DNA from: Chaenocephalus aceratus
Lineage: Eukaryota; Chordata; Actinopteri; Perciformes; Channichthyidae
Direction: 5' to 3'
Assembly: GCA_023974075.1 (NCBI GenBank)
Contig: CM043799.1
Coordinates: forward strand, 6,783,250 to 6,847,249
DNA: 64,000 nt
Shown here: positions 1-11,959 of the stretch, one piece after another
How positions within the stretch are numbered: position 1 is the first letter of the stretch
Layout: the number at the start of each line of letters is the position of its first letter
Position numbers and translations under genes: made by a program
The notes under the pieces: generated by a model
What the model was told of the DNA's origin: nothing
Seen by the model: the letters and a program-made list of their open reading frames with translations, nothing else
Databases searched by the model: none

Positions 1-61
1 GCTGTTTGTGTTTGCAGGTTCAGAGGTTTTAAACGGAAAACAAATATGTGAGGATCAAAAA

Positions 62-235
62 TACACATGCAAAACTTTTTTCTGTATTTGGATTTTATTT
101 ACATGTATATGAAACGGAATACATTTGTGTGTGCATTGAAAAACACATGTGTGGATCCGGAAATACATGTGTGAATCCTTTTGCGGATCATGAAATACAA
201 GTGTGAATCCTTCTGTGCGCATGTGTGTATTATGA
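62..235. repeat. Degenerate short repeats of an 'aaatacatgtgtgaatcc' word
   Basis: The word aaatacatgtgtgaatcctt near 160-180 recurs as aaatacaagtgtgaatcctt near 191-211. Related words (acacatgtgtggatcc, atacatttgtgtg) lie upstream. The repeats alternate purine and pyrimidine and are partly palindromic, like subterminal repeats of some DNA transposons. The element lacks a visible end because the window starts here. Confidence 0.5.
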
Positions 236-1263
236 GACTGTTCTGAGCCCATAGACACTTGGGGGAAAATGTGCTGCATTTTGAATGTCCGATAGTCCAC
301 CATTAACACCTTAGTCCTGTCTCGTCTATAAAATATAAAATATCAAAGTTTGAAATTCAACCCAAGCACTTTGGATGAGCTGTGGAGTGTGAAGCTTATG
401 AGTTACACAGGGAGTGAAATTAAGTGGTCCAGATGGGAGATGTCTAAGGGCAAGACAATCCACACGATTGTGCTGTTACTCCAGTGAAAGCGCTGGCCCA
501 ACTGCATTTTTATGCTGATGAAAAAAAAGCTGCTTTGTTTCAATTCATCCCACTCAGCAAACATCGCTTAATTAAATCATTTTACTCCACAGAAATAGCC
601 ACTTTTGCAAAATTGTTTCCTTTATTTCCTTTCAGATTGTCCTTCTGGACAAACAGATGTCACCATGAGCTGCCTCACCATGGGCATGTCCATGTAATCC
701 CTTTTGTTTTTATTATTTCCCACATTGGATTAAAACATAATAAAAAAGTAATTACAACAAACATCAGTAATACTTACCCATATTGATATTTAAAAACTAA
801 AAAGACAAAGAGAAGAAGGAAACGTAAATGGAAAGAGACAGAAAGAGTAGAGAAAAAGGATATTCTATTTAATCATTTCCATTTATTACAATTATAATGT
901 TGAACAGGTTGGCGAGGAAGATTTAAATAGGCATCAATTCTGGGTGTGTTACAGGAAAAGAAAGCAAGTATTATTAAAATGGATAATATCACCTTTAAGT
1001 TTTGAAGAGTATTCATGGATTGTTCACAGATTGAGCTAGTGGTTAATTGATCATGTTGTTCTGTCTTTCCAATTTGAATTACATTACATTTAACTTGGCT
1101 TGCATTTTATTCAAAGAAACGTACACTAAGTGTGATCAATCATAAAGATACAAATTCAAAACGGCAAGAATCTTGTAAGTCTATTATCTTTCAATAAGCC
1201 AAACCGTTGTAAATGCTTCTAACCTTTATGCAGTATACATACAAATATGCGGTTTTTTTTTTG

Positions 1264-1301
1264 GCCAAGGTGCAGGTGAAACGCCAAGGTGCAGGTGAAA
1301 C
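1264..1301. repeat. Tandem 19 bp duplication
   Basis: The 19-mer gccaaggtgcaggtgaaac occurs twice head to tail (1264-1282 and 1283-1301). The copies are identical. No wider repeat array surrounds them. Confidence 0.9.
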
Positions 1302-3435
1302 AGGTAGGTTCAACCATTTCGGAGCCAGGATAGCGAACAGTTTTTTTCCTGTTGAGGGTTCCTGGGTCCCCAAAGCCCCCAGGAAGTGTGCCAGCTGTTG
1401 AAGCAAATCTTCCGTAGTGGACAAACGGTGGTGTTACAACTTCTGTTCTAGTCTGTGATGTTATTTGTGCCCAAATATATATTTTTTCCCAATGACTGAC
1501 ATTGGTAAATCAGCTTATATCTTCTATGAGCTACATAAACTACCTTGTACGAACACTTTTTTAGCCCTTACTTAAAATATTATAGTCTAACAGTTGTTAA
1601 ATGCACTAAGGAAAATAAAGCTTAAAGGAAGCACAAGTGCGCATGCTCTATGGGCAGATATGGTTACTTTTTGAATCTACAGTCGCTCCAATTATGAGTG
1701 TTTTTCATGCACCACTGAGCAAATTCCATAACATGGCCCTGCCTCCATTTTTGACTCGAATGGTTTTCTTAGCTATAGTAAATGAAGTGATTGTCAATTG
1801 CAGGTCATGTTCACTCAAGTCAGGGACCTTGTATCGATTGAGTTGGATTTTATAATTGCGCAATACGGAGAATGCGTTGTTACGAATGATTTGTCTAATC
1901 TGTATAGAAGTTGGATGCCCATTTTGTGGGCATTTGGCTTTGGTGACATGGTGACAGTCAATAATGTAGACGCCTTTCAATGCCTTGCAGGCAAACATAC
2001 TGTACCGAGATAACCCTAACGCTTGCTTCGCATTTTGTGCTGCAGACTTTCATTCAAGATATAACGATATATATGACAATATAAATTCCACAATACAGGT
2101 ACAGGAAAAAGGTTTAGATCTGATAAACTGTTGTGACAGTGGATAGTTTCAGATGTGTGCATGTGATTTATTCTATGAACAGTGCAGTTTTCAAAAGTTT
2201 GACCATGTCAGTCTTGAAGCTGCTCCCCCTCCTCTGTAATCCACAACAAAAGAAGTGCTATCAACTGCATCAAATGAAGTAGCAGGAGCATCACTATCAA
2301 GCTGGTGAGAAGTGTTTATAGGTGAGAAGGATTCTATTTTGACAGCTTCTGTAGAGCGGACCTGCAGGATCCGGACTTGGCTGCAGCGTGAGCCTCACAC
2401 AACAGCTGGTTGTCCAAAATTAGTCCACGTTTCTGGGCAGGAGTCCCTGTTGTTTTGTCAATGGTGGTGGAGGAATCATGCAGAAAGTGGTTCAGACGAA
2501 TTGCTCTGGGTTGAGTTCTGAGGGGGGGTGGGCATGTTTCCAGCTGGAGTTCTTAGCTAGGGAGGCAGCGGGAAGCAGCCTCATCCTGAAATAATCAAAA
2601 CTGTGAAGCTGCAGGGTGATACCGGATTAAATGAGAAGCTAGCTAGCTAGCTGACAACAAAATCAGTTTGACTGGAAATTGTCAATATGTCAGTGAGAAA
2701 TCAAAAGTGCTTATCAATGCATATATATTAGCCCTGTTTTGTTTTTGGGATTTTATGGGGGAGTTTTTGCCTTTACTTGACAGTCTAGGAAGCTCATATT
2801 CAACTCTGAAACATGTCCATTTTGTTTCCACATTATGACTCAAAGCTCATGAACACAGTGAACAAACTACATTTATGATTTTTGGTAGGTGGAAAATAAC
2901 AATCATATCATTACACAACAATATAAAGGATAATTGTACGTGAGTGTCATTCTATGGAAAATTACATATTCTGCATATTTCTAGGTTCCTATTTGTATTT
3001 TGTGGCTCTACTGTGACATTTTCCCATGCTTTAATGTTGAAAAAGGTCTTTAATACTGGCTGTGCTGCAGCACCTCTTTTCACCCTCTGTCTGAAACCAG
3101 AGCCCTGTCTGCTCTGATTGGTCAACCGCATAGAAATGTCCCACAGACTGCAATGTGTTGAAGCACTAGTCAAAAGAAGCACTTATATAGTGATGTCACT
3201 ACAGTATTTTATGGAAGTAAACAAAGGAGTCCAATGGAGGCAGTGTTGGGGGGGGGGGGAACTCCCTCTGGGGGGAACTCCCTCTGGAGGTAACACAGGG
3301 TTATATCACTCACAGGCTCCGCCTTCTACTGGACTCTATGGGTACTACCCTCTATGCAAGCATTCACCGACTGAGACTTCTATAGATGTAGCCGGCCCCG
3401 GGGCGGGCCTACCTGAATACGCGCGCATCTCACCG

Positions 3436-3443
3436 TATATAAG
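3436..3443 (+). promoter_or_regulatory. TATA box of DIRS promoter
   Basis: TATATAAG lies about 75 bp upstream of the leader that precedes the gag-like frame. The opposite-strand copy keeps TATATAAA at the equivalent place (18140-18147). Conservation in two diverged copies supports a real core promoter. Confidence 0.6.
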
Positions 3444-3549
3444 GAGGCCTCGCCTCCTGCCCATCATCCCTTTCTCTTCAGCGAGCGGGCAACATCTAAG
3501 CAGAGATAAGACGTTTGAAAGAAGAATAAATAGTTATCATACCTCCAGG

Positions 3550-3904
3550 GAGTCGCCACTGCTAGAGACTCGGGCCTGTCCTTCGTGCCCTAGCCGAAAT
3601 AGCGGGCGCCAATCGCCACCACCTTTGCTTCGAGTGTTTGGGGGACCAGGATATGGCCGAGGCGGTGCCATTCATGTTCGCCATTCCTTCCGGGTCCGGC
3701 GTCCATGGAAGTCCACCGCCCAGGGCTGTACTCTCCCTGGTTGATGATCATGGCGGCGGGTGTGTGGGCTACTCACTCATTGCTAGAGATGCCCCCGCCT
3801 CACCAGTCAGAGCAATTATTGGGCCGCAAGGCCGAATAAGTAGCTTGGTCCACAAGCCTTGCCCCAGGCCCGGTTCCGGTGCTCGGTGCCTTCACATGAT
3901 ATAG
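3550..3904 (+). pseudogene. DIRS gag-like protein, frameshifted
   Basis: The product would be the DIRS gag-like structural protein, thought to package element RNA. The reading begins SPLLETRACPSCPSR. It then changes frame near 3630 to the conserved stretch that reads CLGDQDMSEAVPF in the minus copy (16860-16923) and gDQDMAEAVPF here (frame 3638-3904). A Cys-x2-Cys motif (CPSC) and a following Cys-containing 'CxECLG' patch are visible. Because a frameshift separates the two halves, no full-length product is possible. The family assignment rests on the linked RT and recombinase in the other copies. Confidence 0.6.
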
Positions 3905-4339
3905 GGTCGACCCTACTTCATCACAGGCCGCCGCCGCTGCCCGCCGTGTGATGTCCCTAGGATATCACGTCGCATGGCATTTTTCCAAAGAGGACTGTGT
4001 TGATCTCCTGGGAGCCCCCGTCTTTACGGAAGTGCTCTATGGAACTATCTCCTTGCTTACGGGATAAGGAGTAATCGCAGCGTGGCTGCTTCTTGCCCAT
4101 CCCCAGAGGAAGAAACACTGTCCTACACTCCCCGCCCCTGCTGTAAACCCCAGTATAGGGAGCCAGCAGGTGGGCGTGTGCACGTCAGTGGAATAAACCG
4201 TGTGCTGTCAAAGCACTGTGCGGGTTCAAGAGACGCTATTGCCGGCGTGCTGTTGTCAGAGAACACACCTTACCTGGTATAATAGCTCAGATTAATGCAT
4301 TTCACCGTTGAATGGGAATTACAGCGTTAATACGTGGGC

Positions 4340-4600
4340 CCGCGGCCCTCGTGAGAGTGGCCACGGTGCATTCAGGGACCTCCGCAGGAGAACGGTGGTT
4401 TACGTTTGTAAACTCTAGTTCTAGAGTGATGTGTGTATGTGGGGAAAATGCATTCAGTAAAAACGATTGCATTTATCCCAGAGTAAGAGTCATCTCTCTC
4501 CACAATTCCACTTTTCCCCATAATGTCCGTTTCAAAGAGACGGCATTGTGACGCGGTGCATTCAAAGACCTCAGTAGAGCGAAGAGTCACCGCAGCGAAC
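4340..4600 (+). repeat. DIRS internal repeat unit
   Basis: The block containing 'aaaaacgattgcatttatcc' and 'cataatgtccgtttcaaaga' recurs in the minus copy at about 7810-7930 and 8520-8640, and in degenerate form at 8040-8120. The flanking phrase 'ttcagggacctccg' also recurs. In this copy the unit lies downstream of gag. Repeated internal units in a DIRS element may be copies of an internal complementary region, or plain tandem amplification. Confidence 0.6.
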
Positions 4601-5057
4601 GCTCCTCCTCCACAGGCTTTCCTGCATACAAGGGAGCGCGGTGCGACGGTGAGACGAAGGGAGAGGAGATCCCGTGCCCGCGGCGCCCTCCACCTCTTCG
4701 GCCCACCCCGTGGAACCGGCGTGCCGGCACTCACGGGGACGGGCTGCCCGTCTTTACGGATCTGACTGGCGGGGGGAGAAAATCTCTCCACCCGGGACGA
4801 GAGGGCGAATCCCGCCTCCTCCCTGTATAATGCACAGATCACTACGTTTTCTAATAAGAATGAGGTTGATCTGTATCCAAATCTGAGTGTCTTTTGTTTC
4901 CACAAATGCTTACACACAACGTTAACCGTACAAATTCCCCATTCGCTGCCCCAGCTGTAGCTCCTGTAAAGGAGGTGGCTATTGGGCATGCGCAGATGAG
5001 AGGGATGAACCGCAGGAAGTGCTATCTAAAGGAGAGAGCTATTGCCCCTTTCACACC

Positions 5058-5102
5058 AGCGCTTTTTCAGCTCCGGCTCGGAGCTGGAGCCTGAAAAGCG
5101 CC
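5058..5102. repeat. Imperfect hairpin, GC-rich
   Basis: gcgctttttcagctcc on the left pairs with ggagcctgaaaagcgc on the right with one bulge and a short loop. It lies at the presumed end of a DNA transposon, where terminal or subterminal hairpins are common. Confidence 0.7.
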
Positions 5103-5867
5103 GGTTTTTCCTGTTCACACCGCAGCGGCGCCGGCTCTTAGCTCCGGAATCGGGTTCACTTCCAGCTCCAAAACATTGTCGGTCTAGAGGCAAGAGCTTC
5201 GGAGCTAAGAGGTGGCGTCGCTTACGTCTCTCTTACGTCGAGGCGTGCAGGAAACTAAACCCACCTCCCCTGAACATGGGTCGAGTCGACTGTCACGCCT
5301 GCCTACAAGCAGTAGTGCCTCTAAACACACTTTATAAAGTCAGGCAACACTAACCAGGCTTCGTGTGATTCTGTTTATTTGTACCTTACTTTGACCATCC
5401 GTTCACTGTTATCGATCATTGTGGAGAGAGGCAGACGTGTTGTTTTGTATTATTGCAGCTATCGGATGCAAGTAGTCAGTTTAGCTTCGGTTGCTATGCC
5501 AACATCACCCGTTTATACCAGAGAAACTTTCATAACAGCGTTGTGATACCAAACAGTGTCAATTCAGACTGACACACATTCACTTAGGCTAAGGGGAACT
5601 GGGGATATGCATCAGCTGCTTGTGTGAGTCGGACAGTGAATACTTTAGAGCGGCCGCTGCAGTGTGAGCTAACCGGGAGCTAACGGGAGAATAAACTCCA
5701 GTGGAAGAGCAGCACTGCAGCGGTCGGTAAATGCTGCAGAAACACATTAATAAACAATGAACCACGGCACTCTGGAGCAAAGTATAAGGTTGGAGAAGTC
5801 GTTATTCAATTTATTCTGGCTTCGTGTGATTAAAAGCAACACGATCATCGACCAGACGCAGTTCCCC

Positions 5868-5893
5868 GTTGTTGTTGTTGTTGTTGTTGTTGT
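5868..5893. repeat. (GTT)n microsatellite
   Basis: About eight uninterrupted GTT units. Confidence 0.95.
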
Positions 5894-5987
5894 GAGCGCC
5901 GTAATGGCTGCCGTTGGGGAGCAAATCAGCGATGTAAACGGTGACGTCATGACGCAGCAGGGGCAGCTCTGGGGCGGGGGGGGGGGA

Positions 5988-7750
5988 TAAGGTGCAGCGG
6001 TGGAAAGACGTAAAGCAGTTTCCTTGGCCATGGCTCGTGTGCAAATGCGTCCACCCCCAAGGGCGGATTGTCCCAGCAGGCCAGGGAGAACCACAGGGCA
6101 CAGTGGCTGTTGCGCCGATTGGCGAAACGGTTCACCTCTGCTCTCCCGAACTGAGTCCAGAACTGCTTCATCACCTCCGGGTGAAGCCTCCACTCGTCTG
6201 GCAGGGGTCCGCCTCTTGACATGAGGTCGGCCCCCCTGTTCTCCCGTCCCGGGATGAGCAGGGCCCTTAGAGACAACACAATATGTGAAACCACAACCAC
6301 AGGTTCTCTGCCGCGGTCAACAAGGCTATTGAGCGGACTCCGCCTTGCCTGTTGATGTACGCCACTGTGGTGCGGTTGTCGCTCCTCACTAGCACATGTT
6401 TGCCCTGTATTAAGGGTTTGAAGTGCTGTAGGACCAGCATCACTGCTTGCAGCTCCAGGAGGTTGCTGTGCCGAGCCTCTGTCAGAGGCCTGCAACCACC
6501 TACAGCTCTCTCTAGGCATGTCCCCCCCATCCTGTCACTGAAGCGTCTGTAAAGACTGTGATATAGGAGGTCACTTGCCCCAGTGGAGCTCCCCTCCGCA
6601 GATTCTCTGGGGACCCCCAGAATCGGAGGTTGCTCTCTACTGAGGGGGGGATGATCACCAAACGTCGTTTGTGTCTTGAGATCTAAACGAAGGCCGGTAA
6701 GCCACCTCTGTATGTGACGTGCATGCAGAAGTCCGAGTGGCACTACGGAGTGAGCAGCCGTCATGAGACTCCCTGACACAGCCTGCAGACTGCCCGCAGC
6801 AGGGATGCCTGTCTGCTTTCTGTCAGGGTGGCACGTAGTCTGCTTGCATCAAGCATCACCCCCAGATATTCTACCTGCTGGTGAGGTATGGGGGAGCTCT
6901 TCTTCCAATTGACCGCAACTCTTTTTCAACCCAACTTGGTTAGGTGTAGGATCAATTGGGCTGTGTGAAACATTGCCCATTCCCTGGACCTGGCCATGAC
7001 TATGAGGTTGCCCAGATAAAAGAACACCCTCATGTCATGGTCCCGCAGCGGTTGCAGCGCCGTAGCGTGCGTGGGGATAGGGAGTAGCCGAACGTCAGTC
7101 TGTTGTACTCGTAGGCTACCCCCAGAAAGGCAAAACGCAAATACTTTCTGTGTTTTGGAGCAATTTCGCCATGAAAGTAAGCGTTCTTCAGGTCGATGGT
7201 TGTAAACCAATCACCTGGCTGCACCAGTCCCAGTAACTGTTTCATAGTTAACATATGGAACTTCTTGCATGCAATGTGCTGGTGCAGGCATTTGAAGATC
7301 CAGAATGGGCCTGAATTCTCCTGTCTTCTTGGGAACCAGGAAGTACATAGTGCCCCTTCTCTCTGACTTGAGTGCACATGCCGAGAGGAAACCTATCTCC
7401 TCCTGGGATGACAGATTTACCTCTCTCATGCCTCTGAACGGAGGAGGGATGCTGCAAAACTGGAGTGAATAACCCAGTCTCAGTGTCCTGTCCGTCCGCC
7501 CTGTTAATAAACCACTGATGTTCCATTCCCCATAACATTGTGTTAGGGGATGTGCAATCAGCTGCGGAGCCGCAGCTATGAGGCTGTGGTACTCTCTGGT
7601 GGCCCACTCTGCCGTCAAACCCTCCATAAAAGGAAGTTTGACCCATGGGGGGCTGACACAGAAAAGGCCGTTTTTCTACAATGCAGTTTCCACTCAGAGA
7701 ACAAAACGGCCGATTTTTCACTGAGGTCCCTGAACACACCACAGCAAATC
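5988..7750 (-). pseudogene. DIRS reverse transcriptase and RNase H, frameshifted and catalytically dead
   Basis: The protein would copy element RNA into DNA. Going down the minus strand one meets TLRLGYSLQF (near 7490), YFLVPKKTGEFRPILDL (near 7330), DWFTTIDLKNAYFHGEIAP (near 7200-7150), then the RT active-site region. That region reads FYLGNL at about 7005-7020, where active RTs have an Asp-Asp pair. The RNase H part follows with HSNLLELQAVMLVLQHFKP and SDNRTTVAYINRQGG (6470-6340). It ends with a DIRS-typical linker near 6000. The pieces lie in at least three frames, so this is a pseudogene. Similarity to the plus copy at 22315-23089, which keeps LLDDL, makes the active-site loss clear. Confidence 0.85.
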
Positions 7751-8660
7751 TGAGCTTCTTCTGTCAATGAACGCACCGCGGCCCGCTCTCGGGGGGGGGG
7801 GGGGGGTCGTCATAATGCCGTCTCTTTGAAACGGACATTATGGGGAAATGTGGAATGTGGAGAGAGATGACTCTTACTCTGGGATAAATCCACTCGTTTT
7901 TACTGAATGCATTTTACACACATATATCACTCTAGAACTAGCGTTACACTACGTAACCCACTGTTCTTCTGCGGAGGTCCCTGAACGCACCGCGTCCACT
8001 CTCACGGGGGCCGCGCCTCATAATGGGTGTCCAATTAACATCGTATGGAAACGGCCTTGCCGATCTCAACGAGACATTATGGGAAAATGTGCAATTGTGG
8101 AGAGAGATGACTCTTACTCTTACACATCACTCTAAATCTAGGGTTACAATACGTAACCCACCGTTCATGCAACAGGGCCTCTTTTCAACTTCCTGTTGAA
8201 AGGAAACCTATCTCCTCCCAGGATGATAGATTTGACTCTCTATTGCCCCTGAATGGAGGAGGGACGCTGCAAAGCTTGAGTGAGTAACCCAGTCTCAGTG
8301 TCCTGTCCCTCTATTCTGTCAGTACACAGCTCTCGTGGGGCTTCCATTCCCCACAAAACTGTGTTCAGGGGACATGCCAGCAGCTGTGGAGCCAAAGCTA
8401 AGAAGCTGTAGTATTCTCTGGTGGCCTACTCCGCTGCCAAACCTACCAAAAGGGCCGATTTTCTACTGAGGTCCTTGAACGCACCGCGGCACGCTCCCGT
8501 GGGTCCGCGGCTCTGTCCTAATGCCGTCTCTTTGAAACGGACATTATGGTGAAAAGTGGAAATGTGGAGAGAGATGACTCTTACTATGGGATAAATGCAA
8601 TCGTTTTTACTGAATGCGTTTCTCACACACACATCACTCTCTCTTGAACCCGCACAGTGT
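7388..8660 (-). repeat. 815 bp-period tandem duplication inside DIRS
   Basis: The tract beginning gaaacctatctcctcc at 7388 recurs at 8203 and stays alignable for about 450 bp, with many substitutions. It covers the region just upstream of the RT core plus the 'aatgccgtctctttgaaacg' block (7814 and 8520). A third, more diverged copy of that block lies near 8050. The duplication is probably ancestral to this copy, since its units are clearly diverged. Confidence 0.75.
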
Positions 8661-8800
8661 TTTGACAGCACGTTGGTTTATTCCACTCATGTGCACACAC
8701 CCACCTGCTGGCTCATATACTGGAGTTTACAGAGGGGGCGGGGAGTGTGGGTCAGTGTTATTTCGGGATGAGCAAGAAGCAGCCACACTGCGACTACTCC

Positions 8801-9387
8801 TGTAAGGGAATATTTGTATGTATTCATGCAAACTATGAAGAAACTTAAAAAGGGAAAATGATTTGGGTAGAAAACTGTGAACTGTTTTTGGGCCTGTGAA
8901 CATGTGGTTTTTTGAGGACAAGGAAGAGGGGGAAGGTGAGGAGTTAACATACAGTCATCTCAGATCCCTGTGATCTGAGCCACTGGGATTGGGGAACTTA
9001 AGATGTGAGGTGTTGATGATAATTTGGGCAGCCAATCACGGAGGTCTGGAAGGGAGGCGCAGATAACTCCTCCTCTTGTAAGCGAGGTATTTAGACAGAA
9101 ACCACGTTGTGTGCTCTCTCTCTCTTCGCGCGTCGCTCGGACTGGAAGGTCCTGACGGCCTGTGGGCAGGAGCCAGGAGTGGGCCAACTCCTGACATTAT
9201 GCATATGATACGATATGGTTGTGTATGGTAATGTATTGATTGTATTGCATTGTATATTACCATTAAAGTGGATTATTGTTTAACGGTTAATTGTATGCTC
9301 TGGACTCCTTCCTGTAAGATATCAGCTTGTTTAGGGACGCGCGGAGATTTGGAAAAGCGGACTAGTTATCCACTCACATCTCCATCA
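8801..9387 (+). repeat. 5' LTR
   Basis: It begins TGTAAGGG and ends CCATCA, giving the usual TG...CA ends. A TATA-like tattta lies near 9088 and an ATTAAA polyadenylation-type signal near 9261. The only differences from the 3' LTR are at base 2, one A in the 'gaggacaa' run, one A in 'cagataa', and one base in the 'cttcgcgcg' stretch. Confidence 0.92.
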
Positions 9388-9389
9388 AA

Positions 9390-9402
9390 TGGTGACCCGA
9401 CG
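9390..9402 (+). promoter_or_regulatory. Primer-binding site
   Basis: tggtgacccgacg starts two bases after the 5' LTR. A TGG start pairs with the CCA end of a tRNA primer. I did not identify the cognate tRNA. Confidence 0.75.
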
Positions 9403-9625
9403 TTTCTGAATAAACAGAGCTGTGGAAGGATTCAGACGACCAGACTGGGTCGGGAACAAACACTTTTAGACACCTCAGACAATCGCAGAGCCCTGCAGCT
9501 ACAAATAAGGTAAACGAAACTGTAGGATTGTCTGTAGGCGTTTCAGAGTGTTTTTGAAGTTTAAATGGAATATACAATGCATATTTTTACTATGTTAGGA
9601 AAGTTATATAAAACACGTGAACGCT

Positions 9626-9963
9626 GATCGCAAGGTAGACAGAGAGTCCTGCGTGACGAGATATGAGGCGGTTTAGCGTGGATCTTAGGTAGTTTATTCC
9701 TGAGTGGCGTGGAAACGGTGCAGGTCGTGGGTTGGCAGGTGAAATTCCTACACGACGAAGCCTGGAAATTCGATATTTCAGATCGAATCGCCGTTTAAAA
9801 CTGAGGTTCAATAGCAGACGGAGGCCATAAGCTAAAGTGCCTGTGTCTGCTATTTGTTCAATTCAGGGGAGAGCTCGTTTCCCTTGTCTGTACAAATTAA
9901 TTTGAAAGGCTGACGTAAACATAACGTTGATCGCAAGTTAGACAGAGAGTCCTGCGTGACGAG
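9626..9963 (+). repeat. 35 bp direct repeat in LTR-element leader
   Basis: gatcgcaaggtagacagaga... at 9626-9660 recurs at 9929-9963 with one G/T difference, ending in cctgcgtgacgag both times. The copies are about 300 bp apart. A related upstream phrase (aaacacgtgaacg / aaacataacg) suggests the duplication was once longer. Confidence 0.85.
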
Positions 9964-11446
9964 TTATGAAGCACATTATCAAGCTGGACAAACTGTACGG
10001 GGAATAAATCTGTGTGATATTTACCTGAATAACCTGTGTGAGCGATTGTCTGTGGTAATCAGACATTCGCTCAGAAGAGTGAAGCTCATTTGTGCTCTGC
10101 TGCTGCCATCTAGTGGCTGAAAGGGGGGGAAGCACGTTAACGACGACAATAGACAAGTGAACACATAATAATTAAGTCAGATAAATAAAAGCGAAGTCAA
10201 AAGGGAACATAGATTGATTTTAAATGGAATCAAACAGGGAGCTAAAGGAAAGGCTTGTATATTTCAATAAATAAGCTGTCTGTAGGTTGTCATTGTTGAT
10301 TAGTAAAGACCTTGTTTTATGTTGGTAAATGTAATGGTACAAAAGCAAGCTATTCATCACAATTGTATTTTTAGGTTATGAATAAAACAAAAGTAGTAGC
10401 CTAAGTGATAAGCAGAAGGGTTTTTGGACGCTTCTCAGTATATGACAGGGGTGCATATGCCCGCTTCGGTTTTCAATGTCCGCCATCACGTTAAAACAGA
10501 GGATTGGTGGCATTTTCAGTTCATTGCTTGCTTCCACACGCCTTCCCCCTCCTTGTCTCTTTCACGACTATAGTTAATGCATTAGAACGATTGTTAAGTT
10601 GCCGTGTTTCTAGAAATCGGACTCACTATTCCGGAACGGCCTTTCAAAATAAAAGCCAAAGGCCGCTGTTCGCCAGAGATGCCTTCACAATAAAACAGTA
10701 ATTTGCTTAACAATATATTTAACTTATATTACGTCCTTAAATATTGATTTTAATTCATTACAGATCTAACCTGCTTGTAACACAACTTAGATAAAACAAT
10801 TTCAAGTGGTTAAAGGGGGTTTCCTGTCTGGCTCATTTGATTTAGAACTGAAGTAAGGAAGAATAGTGTTTTATGAGTCATTCCTCATGGTTTCTAAAGA
10901 TAAATCATCAGTTTGTCTGGACTTTGATATAGAGATAGGATCATGGTGGAGAAGGAAGACCTTTTTTGGTTTCAAATTAAAGACGATTTTAAAGATGAAG
11001 TAAGCAGGACTTCAACTGGCCAAAAGAGATTTTAAAGTTTAATATTCTTGGTTAGCAAACAAGACATCTGATTATTATGTCACACATGATAATCTTGTTA
11101 TAGAAACTAGCTTAAAATATTGGAGAAAATATGTGGATGTTCTTTCGTAGTGTGTGGAATATGTGATGCTGGAAACATGTACGTTTTTCAATGTATAGGA
11201 GCAAATGGTTTCCTGGAAGAGTTATGTTGGGTAAATATGTAGCAATGGATGAAACCATTTTTAGAGTGAGTTTTTGTAATATCATTAGCAGACATCAATA
11301 ATGTTGTTTAGATGGCATTTAACAATTAAGACAGATAGTATGATTAGAAAGTGTCAGAGTGGAAAGGGTTGGATTTATTTAACCTCAGTGTGCTAGATTT
11401 TTTATAGGTAATGCGTCCCGAGACCTGGACTCCCCCTCTGAGTTAG

Positions 11447-11827
11447 AAAAGGCTACGATCCCGACCCTCCAAGCAGACAAAACACCTAACCCAACAGGAG
11501 ACTCCTCCTTCTCCATCGAACAGACAGAGAACAAGAGCTGAAACAACAACAACAAGACTGCAGCCAGAACTATCTCCACCTGTGGCATCCAGAACCAAAC
11601 AGCATGCTGACAGGCAGAGATCTACGCTCATCAGTCCCTCAGACGGGACCATGAAGTTCCAAGCTGAGCACAAGAGCAAAGTGTGGGACATGAGAGCAGA
11701 ATCCGCCCTCCATAGAAACAGCAGGGAGACTGTAAAGGAGGAGATGAAATGCAAAGCAGTGCAAGAACATTGGCATGATGGGGGCTGCAGATGTAACTGG
11801 GCCAATGGCTGCCTATTGAACAGCTGA
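11447..11827 (+). other. Open frame of unknown nature in LTR-element interior
   Basis: A frame of about 126 codons stays open from a stop at 11444 to a stop after CLLNS, with no ATG near its start. It is preceded by a fair splice acceptor (ttttttatag at about 11398-11407). Its first half is rich in Lys, Arg, Thr, Gln and Pro, and its second half is charged. The composition differs from the AT-rich surroundings. It could be a gag remnant or a second captured exon. I recognise no domain, so I assign no function. Confidence 0.35.
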
Positions 11828-11959
11828 TGGACTGAAGAGAAGACAGAATCAGAGGAGTTGGCATGGTCGATTAGAAGTGAGGAGGTTGGGATCACGGCTT
11901 GAGTAAACCAGAGGAGGAGAAAAGGAGAACGGGAATGAGTGAGTTTACACATAAACACA

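Larger units (their letters stand above)
1..3254. other. Non-coding stretch without recognised genes
   Basis: No open frame here shows a recognisable protein domain, and the short overlapping frames around 1640-2010 on both strands look like chance. The stretch is AT-rich with some simple sequence. I recognise no transposon until the DIRS 5' region begins near 3255. It may be anonymous intergenic DNA or old decayed repeats; the sequence alone does not separate these. Confidence 0.5.
3255..4890 (+). mobile_element. DIRS-type retrotransposon, 5' and gag part, plus strand
   Basis: This segment matches, base for base over long tracts, the minus-strand segment 16455-18310 plus 8420-8800. Shared landmarks are the 'aggctccgcc...actggactctatggg' leader, a TATA box, the start of the gag-like frame and the block around 4050-4560. 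DIRS identity is inferred because the same family continues elsewhere in the window into a DIRS-type RT, RNase H and tyrosine recombinase. The right border is uncertain. A plausible reading is that this piece and 18312-25226 are halves of one plus-strand element. Confidence 0.7.
4891..5987. other. Unassigned GC-rich stretch between DIRS segments
   Basis: The tract starting 'cccctttcacaccagcgctttttcagctcc' (about 5043) looks like the end of a non-autonomous DNA transposon, but I cannot find a matching opposite end. It contains a hairpin, a (GTT)n run and a run of about 14 G near 5975-5987 that abuts the minus-strand DIRS. No coding domain is recognisable. Confidence 0.4.
9388..11404 (+). other. 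5' untranslated interior of the LTR element
   Basis: It holds a possible splice donor (aag/gtaaac at about 9509) soon after the primer-binding site, as in retroviral leaders. It also holds a duplicated 35-mer (9626-9660 and 9929-9963). No gag motif or long frame is visible. Purine tracts such as aaaggggg recur here and further downstream. Confidence 0.5.

Noticed and set aside
1637..2013. Overlapping frames of 70-97 codons on both strands
   Set aside because: No recognisable motif, no supporting splice or start context, and frames on both strands are equally open. Left as non-coding.
3118..3744. 208-codon frame read as one protein
   Set aside because: Its first half covers the DIRS promoter and leader. 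Only the part from about 3550 matches the gag-like protein of the other copy.
11443..11958. 171-codon antisense frame in the LTR interior
   Set aside because: It is a low-complexity Ser/Leu/Cys/Phe string opposite a GC-richer sense frame. No domain is visible; probably a shadow.
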